A DNA stretch of 64,000 nucleotides from Vermamoeba vermiformis (taxonomy: Eukaryota > Tubulinea > Echinamoebida): the NCBI GenBank assembly GCA_045837725.1, contig JBEWZL010000102.1, positions 310,001 through 374,000 on the forward strand, written 5' to 3'. The notes beneath the pieces are model-generated. The model had not been told where the DNA came from. It searched no databases and saw only the letters and a list, made by a program, of their open reading frames with translations. How positions within the stretch are numbered: position 1 is the first letter of the stretch; each line of letters opens with the position of its first letter. This document shows positions 48,901 to 58,550 of this stretch, in pieces. The position numbers and the translations under genes are program-made.

Positions 48901-51019
48901 TCGATGATGATTCGCAAGACAACAAGAAGAACAGCAACAACAACAGTATTGGCTCGTACTCGTCAAGGCCTAAAAACAAATCAGCACAGATGAAGTTAGA
49001 CTTTGCCCCGGTCACCGAGAAGACCTCGTCCGCGGCCTCGTTGTCACGTTCAAATCACAGCAATAGCGGCACACCGGTCAGAAAGTCACCGTACTTCTCG
49101 TCCAATCAGCAATCAACACCTCCTTCTTCGAGCAAAGTCAAAGTGAAAACTGAACACGATCCGTTTATCAGCAGCATCTTGTCGAAGTACGATGATGATG
49201 AGGTTGAAGAGAAAGACAAGGAGATTATTGATCTGAGCACGCAACGGCCAGTGTCACAAGTGGTTACTAAGACCAACAAACCAGTTGTGCAAGACGTCGA
49301 CGAAGATGACTTCAAATCACAGCCGAAGAAAAAGGAAGAAATGGAAGATTTCGATGAATTCGATGTTGAGTCCATGTTACGCGAGGTCGAAAAAATGGGC
49401 GGTGAAGATAGCGAGCCAAAAGAAAGTGCGCCAGTTATTGCCATTGACGACAGCTCGTTAGACGGACACAAGAATAACGTGTCTAAAAATAGCTCTCGTA
49501 AGAAAATTGACACGAGTCCTTCATCGGACAACAATTCTGAGAGCAGCACAACGAGAGACAGCAAAAAACGAAAACGTGGATCCGACGAGAGGAAGCAACG
49601 GACACTAGGAACATTAAATATTATAGGTGCACCCGAGCCTAATCTGCTTGCTGAGCCACCAAAGAAAAAACGACGTTTAAGCGAACATATTGATAGGTAA
49701 AGTAGCAGATCCACATCAGATCCAATTTTATTTTTAACTCTTTTACTTGGTTATAGAGTCAAATCTAAGCTTAGATATGGCATGGATGAAGAGGAGGTGT
49801 TTATGGACAAAGAAGAAGACGAAGAAATGGACGATGAGTTGCGTGACTTTATCGTTGATGACAACGCCGAACTGTCGCAGTACGAGAGTCAAGCGCTGCC
49901 GATTGATGATGTGGGCGACGAGGACAGCGCGAGAGACGACGCAGCGAGTCAAAGTTCAGTGAAGGCTTTGGCTGACACACTCGTCAAAGAAGGAGGTGAG
50001 TCGTGTTGGCTGTTATGGTCCACTAATGCGACGACTAACATTTGATTATAGAAACCAAGTTCTTATCGACCACATTCAAGATGAGCGATGCTTTTAAGAT
50101 CTTCATTCAGTACCTGGTCAGTTGCATGTTGGATCCGAACTTTGCCTCTGAAGTTGAGCGCAAACAAGGTACGCAGTCATTGGACTAACAATAGCGTTCT
50201 TTAAGATATGTTTTCTAATTAATTATTATACTTAGATGATTACTTCAGACCAGCAGTGCGCAAGATCCACGACGATCTGTTTTCGAAGAAAGAAGTTATT
50301 ATTCGCAGCAGTGCTTGGAATGCTCAATTCAAGGTATGTTTGCAAATGACACGTGTCAAACTTGTCACTCCACAAAAGTCGCTAACTATCGCTACGTCAG
50401 TCCAACCTGGATCGATTGCCCGTGTTCCGTTCGTACAAAATGTCGCACCCTGAAGGCGAGTGCGATGCCTGCAAGCGATCAATGCACACTGCGAGCTGGC
50501 AGATCGTGCTCGAAGGTGTCTCGTACGATGCAACTGCGTACTGGAAAGATGGGCCCACGAACGTACGTACATTGCTTCAGTGAACGATTGATTCAGTGAA
50601 AACTTACCGTTCATTAATAGACCAATCCTAATCCGAACCGAGAGCCGGAACAATACACTTACAACTTGGGCCGATTTTGTCACAAGAGAACTGAACTGTT
50701 TCACAGACTTCATCACTACAAGATCCGCTTGAACGAACAAATCACCGTAAGTTTAAAGTATTGAGCTATCATTCATATTTAACTGATATTTTCTAGGAAC
50801 GAATGAATCAATTGCCAAGCTCGCTATCAGAAAATGAAGTGATTGACACGATACTAGACGATCAGTTGTGGATTAATAGAGTAAGCCAGTCATAAACATA
50901 AAGCACTATAGATGATTAATTATTAACACTAACATTCGTAGTTATGGAAGCAGTTCCAAGTCCTACGAGAAGACGCGTTGCAATTCGGAGCTAAAGGCAG
51001 CGAAGATGGACACGACTAA
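45921..51019 (+). CDS. BAH-domain + DUF4211 chromatin-associated protein
   Basis: The ATG at 45921 gives MTTRAHINPYELDTEVDLGV. The N-terminal quarter contains a BAH domain (GQIHCLWEDKKTGKRIVELK, VYYRPEET, then KELLDSNYFAQFTLDQVTKK, FPDDVYYFQDFYDC; 46530-46860). BAH domains read nucleosomes or histone marks. A very long Ser/Lys/Glu-rich disordered region follows (47000-49700) with AT-hook-like KTRGRPKKQPAKK (about 47725). The last 300 residues form a DUF4211 domain: LRDFIVDDNAEL (49845), SDAFKIFIQYLVSCMLDPNF-like helix, GECDACKRSMHTASWQIVLEG, YNLGRFCHKRTELFHRLHHY. DUF4211 occurs in CCDC82, QSER1 and PRR12. The tail ends GAKGSEDGHD. About fifteen introns; the join at 48840-48890 keeps frame only with a weak gtcaaa donor and ctaag acceptor. 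Nuclear location and chromatin binding are inferred. Confidence 0.82.
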
Positions 51020-51074
51020 ATATGTAGATAAAAACGTAAACCAGTTTGAAGAACCAGATTTGAATATGTTTTTT

Positions 51075-51345
51075 CCTATTTACAAATAATACAAATACAA
51101 GTACATGGTATCAGCTCAAAGTCATGAGTGCAATAACCACATTGGCGATCTTGCTGAGCGAACGATAGATCCGTGAAGAAGAGAGGTCGAGCATCCAGAA
51201 AGACGGCGATTAATGAAACTTCAAACTCAGCATAGTAGAGTAAGCAGGTGTACCGACAAGGCGAATTGTGTTTAGGGTTCGTGGCACTCACCAGCTTGCA
51301 GGTACCGACTCCAGGGAGTGTGTAGACAATAATGAGCTTGGTTTC
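51075..51345 (-). CDS. Doubtful small Cys-containing open frame downstream of the tandem pair
   Basis: A minus-strand frame reads GETKLIIVYTLPGVGTCKLV, PCRYTCLLYYAEFEVSLIAV, QQDRQCGYCTHDFELIPCTC and ends at a TAG at 51075. It could begin after an acceptor (cctgag|GAG) near 51345; the upstream exon is not clear. Possible additional coding lies at 51350-51490 (INFKSELTNFRTENLDRSGQ). I do not recognise a family. It may be a small gene or a decayed one. Confidence 0.25.
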
Positions 51346-51496
51346 TCCTCAGGTACCATTCACGAAGGTAGCTCGACGAGCCCATTCTCCTTTCGGTATT
51401 CGGAAAAACCTGACCAGATCGATCCAAATTTTCTGTTCGAAAGTTAGTTAATTCCGATTTGAAGTTAATGATCTTATTCTTGCGTAGATCAAGGTT

Positions 51497-52423
51497 CTAA
51501 ATGGTAAGCACCTTCTTTCCTTTTGCTAGGTTCTTGTGACGGATCAAGCCAGAGATTCCACCAGAGGCCAGCAGAATGAGGTGTAGCCCGGCAATGACTC
51601 TATCTCTCTTTGATCTAGCGAAAATGTAGGCACTTATGAAGAACGGGAGATCTAGTAGCGCAGGCGCGATCCAACAGCCGGCGAACAAGAGAGTAGCGAT
51701 GGCGTTGGTTGCTCTAACATCCTTGATGAGCTTTAGCTTCGATCGAAGATTGTAGAGGCATTCCTCCGGCGTTGTGTAGTACGTTATGTTGGGTTGCGCC
51801 GATCTGTTGAATGCAGGAAAGGAGTTGCGGCAGATGACCACATTCGCGCAGGATTTCCTTTTGTTAGTTGCGTTTTGTCGGAAGTATAGAGAACTTGGTT
51901 AGCGGAGAGATAGGACTCAATTTTGTCTGGTTCGACAAAGGTGAAGAGCGAGTTTGCGCGCGCGAGCTGATTTGAAAATTGAAACGGAATAAACTCCAAT
52001 TTTAGCGCATAAGAATACTACGACTATTATTTGTAAAGGCGAGGATAATCATACGAACTCAAACGACAAGCCCAAAAAAGTCCGAGTCAGATTTAAGAAA
52101 ATAAAAATTAAGACTTCCAGAATTTTAGAATATTATATAGCAGCTCAATATATTATCTATGACTATTTTATGGCATTTAGACGATCGTTGCTCAATTTAT
52201 AAAAAACTTACTTGCGAGTTTGACTCGCGTACTGGAAGTCAGAGAGCTTTGTCTGAGTCCGTCTGGTGAATCTGCAAGAAGAATAAGTATCAATTAGTGT
52301 CTGTAGTATGAAAGAAGCAATATCTAAATTGAAAAGAGAGAATCAGTACTTGCCAAAGGCTGAGGGTACGGAGAGCTTGATCTGCGATCGTACGGAGGAC
52401 TCCTTCTTGCTATGAATGATCAT
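51497..52423 (-). CDS. Tandem-pair gene A: shared basic 5' exons, membrane-type 3' exon
   Basis: The ATG at 52423 gives MIIHSKKESSVRSQIKLSVP. An intron then leads to FTRRTQTKLSDFQYASQTR (52274-52214). A longer intron reaches NSRAQTRSSPLSNQTKLSPI (about 51965-51895). A 37-base micro-intron (gttctc...actaacaaaag) leads to KSCANVVICRNSFPAFNRSA and YYTTPEECLYNLRSKLKLIK, then two hydrophobic segments (IATLLFAGCWIAPALLDLPF, VIAGLHLILLASGGISGLIR) and the end LAKGKKVLTI at 51497. The first three exons and their introns are repeated at 53327-53992, but the last exon is not. Function unknown; the 3' exon looks like a two-span membrane protein. Joins were picked for frame and splice sites and agree between the two copies. 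Confidence 0.5.
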
Positions 52424-52553
52424 AATGAGGCAATACTTATATTAGATACTTGCTTCTTTCATGGTCGTGGCTTTGGAAGCGCAATGAGAATGAGCGAACA
52501 AATCGGAAGTTCATTTTCATTTTCGTTTGGTCAACGATGGGTCAAACAAAAGA
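51890..52553. repeat. Direct repeat, copy 1 (about 660 bases)
   Basis: This block, from the 'cttggttagcggagagatag' end to the 'tttggtcaacgat' end, recurs in the same orientation at 53327-53992 with scattered substitutions and small indels. It contains the first three exons and two introns of the tandem pair on the minus strand, plus upstream sequence. It is a segmental duplication of a gene 5' part, not a simple repeat. Confidence 0.9.
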
Positions 52554-52949
52554 AAAAAGAGCGCGAACCTCGTTTAATCTTGAGCCACGAGATATACGTA
52601 TCGATTTCGGCAAGCAAAAGACAATACGAAAATCCAATGAATTGCAAAGTTTAATATGTAAGAAATACAATTAGCCTTGAAAAGACGGGCTACGAAGTCC
52701 GTACGGCACATTGAGTAAAGTTTGAGGCATCGAATTGATGTTCAAAGCATTTGACCAAGGTGGTGCTGCGGTACATTTGGAAATAGCCTTTGGAGCTGTT
52801 TGCTGCCTGTCTTCTTAAGCCGGCAGCAGTTGTAGGCGCGTTGTAGACGCACGTCTTCTTTTTTTTGGGGGGTCGCGCTTGGGTTTTTCCTTTTTTGGGG
52901 GGGGGAGTAGTAATAACTGACGGTGCTGTGCGTGCGCGCTACACCTCGA

Positions 52950-53867
52950 TTAGAAGGGTTGTCCGATCCTCTACAAAACAATTAATATTAACATGGTTTG
53001 TCATCTAAATGGTTACTTACTGCCTCTTTAAGCTCTTGTTCTCGTTTCGCGCAGGCGTAATCAGAAATCGCCAACTGTTTGTATCGACGACTTCGTTGCT
53101 GCTGTTCGTCCGGCTTCCTGTTAGACGCGTTAATTCTCGTAATAATAACAATAACAACAATAAGATACAACTTATCTATACTTTTCCTTTGTACGTCTTT
53201 CTGAAGAGCTATGACGTAAACTGTGCTTGTCTTCCTTTAAAGATTCTTGGTTCTCACTTTCGGGTGATGCTCTACTGGTTGCTTCGTTAAACCTACTTTG
53301 TTAGTTGTATTCCGTACGGCGTTTTGACAACTTGGTTAGCGGAGAGATAGGACTCAATTTTATCTGGTTCGACAAAGGTGAAGAGCGAGTTCGCGCGCGC
53401 GAGCTGTTTTCAAACTGAACAAGGGAATTCCGCCGGATAAACTCCAATTTTAGCGCATAAAAACAATATGACTACTATTGTTTAAGGCGATAATCATAGG
53501 AACTCAAACGACCAACCAAAAAAAAGTCCGAGTCAGATTTGAGAAAATAAAAATTAAGACTTCCATAATTTTAGAATATTATATAATAACTCAATATATT
53601 ATCTATGACTATTTTATGGTATTCAGACGATAGTTGTTCAATTTTTAAAAAACTTACTTGCGAGTTTGACTCGCGTACTGGAAGTCAGAGAGCTTTGTCT
53701 GAGTCCGTCTGATGAGTCTGCGAGAAGAATAAGCATCAATTAGTGTCTGTAGTATGAAATAAGCAATATCTAAATTGAAAAGAGAATCAGTACTTGCCAA
53801 AGGCTGCGGGTACGAAGATCTCGAGAACTGCGGACGTACGGAGGACTCCTTCTTGCCGAACGATCAT
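52950..53867 (-). CDS. Tandem-pair gene B: shared 5' exons, charged SR/KE-rich 3' exons
   Basis: The equivalent ATG (53867) gives MIVRQEGVLRTSAVLEIFVP then AAFGK, where two-base indels relative to copy A change the reading of the first exon but cancel by its end. The following exons match copy A: LIRRTQTKLSDFQYASQTR, NSRARTRSSPLSNQIKLSPI. After the equivalent micro-intron (36 bases, gttgtc...ctaacaaag) the sequence departs completely: RFNEATSRASPESENQESLK, HSLRHSSSERRTKEKK, DEQQQRSRRYKQLAISDYAC, AKREQELKEA. The end is uncertain; the simplest stop is the TAA at 52950 after one more intron, but further basic sequence in all three frames follows to about 52690. Function unknown; the tail resembles Arg/Ser/Glu-rich nuclear proteins. 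Confidence 0.42.
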
Positions 53868-53992
53868 GATGAGGCAATGCTTATATTAGATACTTGCTTC
53901 TTTCATGGTCGTGGCTTTGGAAGTGCACTGAGAATGCGAACAAATTGGAAGTTCATTTCCATTTTCGTTTGGTCAACGATTGGTCAAATAAG
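53327..53992. repeat. Direct repeat, copy 2 (about 665 bases)
   Basis: Second copy of the 51890-52553 block, same orientation, about 1.44 kb away start to start. Differences include the first-exon indels noted for gene B and several substitutions in the introns. The exon-intron borders are preserved, which supports the exon models. Confidence 0.9.
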
Positions 53993-54700
53993 ATAAACGA
54001 TTAGCAAAAGGAGATTGCTAATCGAACTAAAAAGCTTCAAGATAAGGTTAACAATACTGAGCCTATATCTAGAACAGATCCAAAAGAAAATTCTGATGAT
54101 AGCCAAAGAATGAAATTTAAAAGACAAGTCTCGTTGCTTTGAATGGGACATGACCTTCGATGAGACTGGTACCATTGCTTGCACCATTTAGGAGCATGTA
54201 CCTTGAAATTCACAGTACGGACTCACGCCAGGTCCTGTCCCGAGGAACACCTTTTGCGGTCCACAAGTGGTGGGATCTCGATATTAAGTTCGAGATTGAA
54301 TGTAGCGCATCTATAGGGATTCCCTTCATTGTCATTAAATGAACTAGAGTTTGTGATTGGATCCACCAACAGATCTAGCGTATTGACGCTTATCTAACCT
54401 CGCAACAATGTTTATGAATGAGTTATTGGTATATGTGCCTCATATTAATGTTTCAGATGGTTCCGCAATGATGAGAGTAATAGAAGGGGTATTTAGCGAG
54501 CCTTGTAAGCCGGTCAGTGGGGCTCGTCAAGGTACAAAATCTGATCAATTAATTAAAAAGAGGACTTGACAGCGGGACATGAACACATAATTAAACGCGG
54601 AGATTGCACGAGATGGGACCAAAAGGAAGAATTTTAATGGGACAAAGGAACCGGACAGAAATTATTACCTTTTATGGAATGGACCTTTGAACTCGTCTCC
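53993..54700. other. Gene-poor stretch after the repeat
   Basis: Short open frames at 53984-54187 (minus) and 54160-54342 (plus; SRGTPFAVHKWWDLDIKFEI) have no recognised family. The latter looks mildly protein-like but has no splice or promoter context. Otherwise A/T-rich sequence. Confidence 0.3.
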
Positions 54701-54842
54701 ATAGTGTTCTTCCCCTTTAGTGGGTCTTGCAAAAATTTTTTTTTTTTTTTTTTTGATCCGGACCGGAGCTACCTTCACTCCAGTCCTCTTTACGGCAGCA
54801 ACTCGATCGCTTAGGGCCGTCCTCTCCGATGTCGTGCTCATC
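54665..54842 (-). CDS. Doubtful basic open frame spanning the poly-T run
   Basis: From an ATG at 54842 the minus strand reads MSTTSERTALSDRVAAVKRT, GVKVAPVRIKKKKKKIFARP, TKGEEHYGDEFKGPFHK and then meets a possible donor (AAAAG|gtaata). The lysine run is encoded by a long A/T homopolymer (54736-54755 on the plus strand). It could be one exon of a basic protein, but no other exons are found and homopolymer length is unreliable in sequence data. Confidence 0.2.
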
Positions 54843-55135
54843 GTTATTGTGCGCACAAGAGAGAGAGCCTTTCGCGGGCGAGCTTCATATTGGCAGCGTG
54901 ATTGGGCCGCTCCTCTCCTGAATTCGTAGAGATACGGACCCCTGCCCCCGTCCATCAGGATTGTTTTTTGCCCCACCACCGGGGACCGTCGCCACGGACG
55001 GGCCCGGCCTGGGTTAGAGGGAGAGAGGCGGGCAGGAAAAGAGAAAAGATGGGAAGGGGAGGGGGGCGCCGGCGAAAGGGGGCGGGGGGGGGGAGGGGAA
55101 AGAGGGGCTCGTAGGCGTGGTAAAAAAAAAAAATT
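54720..55135. other. GC-rich, purine-rich island of foreign composition bounded by homopolymers
   Basis: A segment of about 400 bases is far richer in G+C than the rest of the window. It begins beside a long T run (54736-54755) and ends beside a run of A (55121-55132). From about 55018 to 55105 the plus strand is almost entirely purine, with G runs up to ten. It has no recognised gene. It might be an insertion, a transferred fragment, a structured DNA region, or an assembly join. Confidence 0.7.
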
Positions 55136-55279
55136 CTTTCGGCTTTGGTATTGATTGTTGTCGCAATAAGTCTCTATTTTGAGTGAATAGCTAATATTTA
55201 TTGAACGAGTAACAAGCGATTTTTAAAACTGAGCTTTAAATATATAAATTTGATTGTAAATTAGAAAAAATGATTAAAT

Positions 55280-56496
55280 TTAAGGCAACTGAAGTAAAGC
55301 AGCGTAAGAGTAAATCTGATTTGAGCCCTTTTCGATCAGCAAGGCACCGCTCGAAGATCCCGAGCCCAGGTCGTAGCTGTACAAGCCGTTGTCAGGAGAC
55401 AGCCACAAAATGGTGCTAGGGTGTTCAGCATCAACTTGGACCGTACCAGGGACGATTGGAACCTGCGCATAACAAACATTAGATAATGTTTCAATTTTTC
55501 CATTTTAGGCAAGTCCAGTACACGTACCTGATTAAGCGAAGCAATTACGTTCCATTGGCAGTTCGAAGTTGATAAATTGACCACCGACGTTTGAGTTATA
55601 GCGAAGCTGTTGCTGGTTGGATGTTGGATCAAAAACACGTAGTGCGATCCTGCGTTCCAGATCGGCTGCGAGATGGTAGAGTTGCTGAACGGTGCCTTGC
55701 AGATCGTTTGGGTCGACGAAGCGAGATTGAATACAGTAACATGATCGCTCTCTAATTTTTTAAATAGAAGTCAAAGTAGGATCGAGTCTTAGGCGAACAA
55801 AGGTAATATTACGATGCTAAATATTATGGAACTAATACTTGCCAAGGAACGTATTCTTTTGGTCGCGAGAGACTAACACTAATTCGTTCTTATTTGTCGG
55901 ATTAAATGCAGCGAACAACGGCTGGCTGTTGCTATTCATATATACGCTTGGTGATGCAGTCCAAGCCGCAATATCTAAGGAATACATCTGAAAACCGCCG
56001 CCAAAAATGCACGAGAAAAAGACAACTGGATGCGCAACAAAAAAGTTAGATCTTTGTCACTAACAACGATAGGGATCCAAACTTACCGTTTTCTGACGCG
56101 AAAATAGCTCCTCCGCAGCTATACGGTGCCATTTGAAGGTAAAGTGGGCCACTGTTCAAAACTTGGCCGGTGGTAGTGTCGATCACTGCAGCGCTTAGCT
56201 CTTGTTGCTGTAACTCAAAGTAAATTAAGGAAGAGCTGTACGGAGATTGTGCCAACATGGGGTGCTCGTCCAATAACTCAAAATACCAAGTGCCTAATTT
56301 TAAATATTTATTTAAATAAATATCCAATAAATATCTTGCTGTAACAACACTTACTAGTCTGCTCAACGACACCACTTGTCTTGTTGACAGCGTAGATGCC
56401 CACTTTGTTCCAATTAGTCGCTCGGATCGCACTCAGTGACGCGGATGCGACAGTTAAAAATAAGATGCAAAATATAGAAACCTTAGCAACGCTCAT
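55280..56496 (-). CDS. Secreted protein, paralogue of the gene at 56747 (beta-propeller-like)
   Basis: Starts MSVAKVSIFCILFLTVASAS at 56496, a clear signal peptide. Four introns separate exons such as GTWYFELLDEHPMLAQSPYS, DTTTGQVLNSGPLYLQMAPY, LFAAFNPTNKNELVLVSRDQ, HYVFLIQHPTSNSFAITQTS and the last exon, STILWLSPDNGLYSYDLGSG, ending YSYAALLQLP at 55280. The alternation of short beta-strand phrases suggests a small secreted beta-propeller. Layout, signal peptide, length and intron pattern match the divergent neighbour, so they look like an old duplicate pair. No enzyme motif seen. Confidence 0.68.
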
Positions 56497-56746
56497 CTTT
56501 AGGGTTTGATTCAGTAGTGATGTCCTCTACACTGAAAATACTTTAAAAGAGCTTTTTTTGCTCTTTGAACCTACTTTGAACCTCACGAGGGAAGCTTCTA
56601 GGCTCTAATTTTTCAGTCGAATATTCATCATACGAGAAAAGCACCAGAATAGACTGTCTGAAAGTCTGCGAGAACACGGCTAATTCGTAGCATAAAAAGG
56701 TTCTTTGCTCTACTACTGTCTTATCAAACGTACAACCACACCGAAA

Positions 56747-57892
56747 ATGTTTGCGTTCGTCAAATCTGTTTTGCCAGTCTTTTTAATCTTCCTTGCGCTC
56801 GCATCTGCAGCCGTTGTGACCTTTGGTACCGCTACTGATGGATCCAATCGACAAGCAATATACACTTTGGATACTAATGGCGCTGTTCTCAGTCAGGGTA
56901 AGCAGTAATAATTATTACATGAAGATCTTAAATATTTATTTGATATTAATTTTAACCTTAAAAATTAGTACCTATTCGCTTCACACCTGGAGGTATTAGA
57001 GTAAATTTTGCTGCGAATCAAGCAAAGAATCTGTTTTACTTGTGGGATCCGTGGAACAACAACTGTTTCGATTGCTTATTCACCTTCGATTTAACAAATG
57101 GTGGATCTGCACTCTCTAGTGTTCCAATGAAGCTACCTATCCAGTGTATGGAAGCATCCGCTACTGACTACGATCCAAAGCAAAACCGTAAGTGATTTTT
57201 TGCTAAATAGCGATCGAATTTTAGATGCTTTTAGCTTATTATGATAACTAATTACCGTAATATTACAGAATGGTTCTTCGGCTGCCAGATGTCTTTCGTT
57301 ATTATGAAAAACGGCTCCGCGGCCCAACAATTTCCGCTTTCTTTTTCTCCTTCAACCGTGTCTTACGATGCCTATACTAATGTCCTCTATTTAACCGGGT
57401 CAGGCGAGTATTATTCTACGCATTGTTAATCTTGATGCCGTTTCATTTTCCAGAACTATGGATCCTAGTTGAAATTTTTCTTTATTAGGTTACGTCCATC
57501 AATATAATATTGCTTCAAATACGTCTGTCACTTATAAAGTGCCTCCTACTGACATCGTCGAGCTGTCGAACGTGGTTGGAACTCCATCTGGTGAAGCCTA
57601 CATTGCCGGTCACTTTTTCAACTCCAATCAAAAGACTTACGAATTAGAATGGTTCACTATCGGTAATAATATGAAAAATTGGCTTGTGCCTGTTGAGAAT
57701 ACCGAGTTGAAGCAACATCGAGTACTCGGTTCAGCTGCTTATGACGCAGATTCGCAAAGCATCGTGTGGATCGACGGCCAATACCTCTTCAAGTACAACA
57801 CGGCGTCAGGCCAAGTTACCGCGCATCATATTACCTACAAGAACACATTTGTTCCTTGGCTCACGGCCTTAGGAGTTGTTTCTTTGAACTAA
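56747..57892 (+). CDS. Secreted protein, paralogue of the gene at 55280 (beta-propeller-like)
   Basis: Starts MFAFVKSVLPVFLIFLALAS AAVVTFGTATDGSN (the in-frame upstream stretch to 56705 lacks a better start). The first residues are a signal peptide. Exons continue PGGIRVNFAANQAKNLFYLW, NCFDCLFTFDLTNGGSALSS, WFFGCQMSFVIMKNGSAAQQ, SVTYKVPPTDIVELSNVVGT and AYDADSQSIVWIDGQYLFKY, ending TALGVVSLN. The phrases 'ALDxxxNxxxWxD' recall secreted propeller or lectin-like proteins. About 250 bases separate its start from the divergent paralogue, which suggests shared control. Function unknown. Confidence 0.7.
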
Positions 57893-58138
57893 CTGAAAAC
57901 TTGGATCCGATCAAACCAAGTTGATTTTGTAACGTTCTTTTTTTAATATTCATTAATAAACTACAATCGTTCGCGTAAAAAGGTATTAATATTGTCATTA
58001 TTTATAGCCGTTCTCATGTTTCGGCCCGGTCTTGGAAGAAGCGGCAGCATTTTCGAAAGAAGAAAAAATTCTGTACGTAAGTTAATTAACGCCAGTCTTT
58101 AACAAGCTTCCAACGAGCAATGAAAAAAAGAAATCTTG

Positions 58139-58550
58139 ATGGCAATATCTCATCGTCCTATGAATGATACAAATACAAACCTGGAACAAACTCCAGCCGA
58201 ATTTTTAATATTGAAAGACGAGTGGATGGTGCGTATCTACGACGCAGAAGGTATCACGCGGAGCTGGTACAATACCGAACTAGGCCAGTACTCGGGATGG
58301 TTTGACCGATCGACAATTTCCAGTGGCGAAACTATTCCTTTATCAACTCAGAACTACGAAAGGATGTTGACAAGACTTCGGAAGGACTTTGAAGGTCGTA
58401 TTTACGTGAGCAAGAAAGAGTTAGAAATCGAATAAGAAAAATTATGATTTGGGGATTAATCCAACAACAACGTTTTATTTTCTGGTTGGGCGCATCTCAT
58501 GGTGGCTTGTTAAAAGAGAGGTTTACGACATCAAGAAGAAAAATTTATGA
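58139..58550 (+). CDS. Small protein of a two-member local family, apparently frame-disrupted near the 3' end
   Basis: From the ATG at 58139 the frame reads MAISHRPMNDTNTNLEQTPA, then DEWMVRIYDAEGITRSWYNT, and stops at 58435 after IYVSKKELEIE. The paralogue at 63563 continues past this point with LEKDP...GWWLLKRDVRNIDKK. Here the next frame, starting one base later, reads INPTTTFYFLVGRISWWLVK then REVYDIKKKNL with a TGA at 58548, at the same spacing as in the paralogue. The gene therefore carries an extra base at or within about 12 bases of the stop, or is read with a shift. No family name known to me. Single exon. Confidence 0.6.

Noticed and set aside
52850-52910. G9 and T8 runs as a functional slippage site in gene B.
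   Set aside because: All three frames are open through the low-complexity stretch, so no shift is needed, and homopolymer lengths may be wrong.
51890-53992. The two direct repeats as long terminal repeats of a retroelement.
   Set aside because: The repeats carry spliced exons of a host-type gene, the stretch between them holds that gene's own 3' exons, and there is no reverse transcriptase, integrase, capsid or primer-binding site.
13189-58550. A general programmed +1 frameshift at stop codons, suggested by four places where coding resumes one base after a stop (13268, 28942, 51866, 58433) and by the join at 48840-48890.
   Set aside because: At 28942 and 51866 and in the BAH gene at 48840 small introns restore frame without any shift, and the 51866 intron is conserved in both repeat copies. 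The 13268 case has plausible introns. Only 58433 remains, which is too little for a genome-wide claim.
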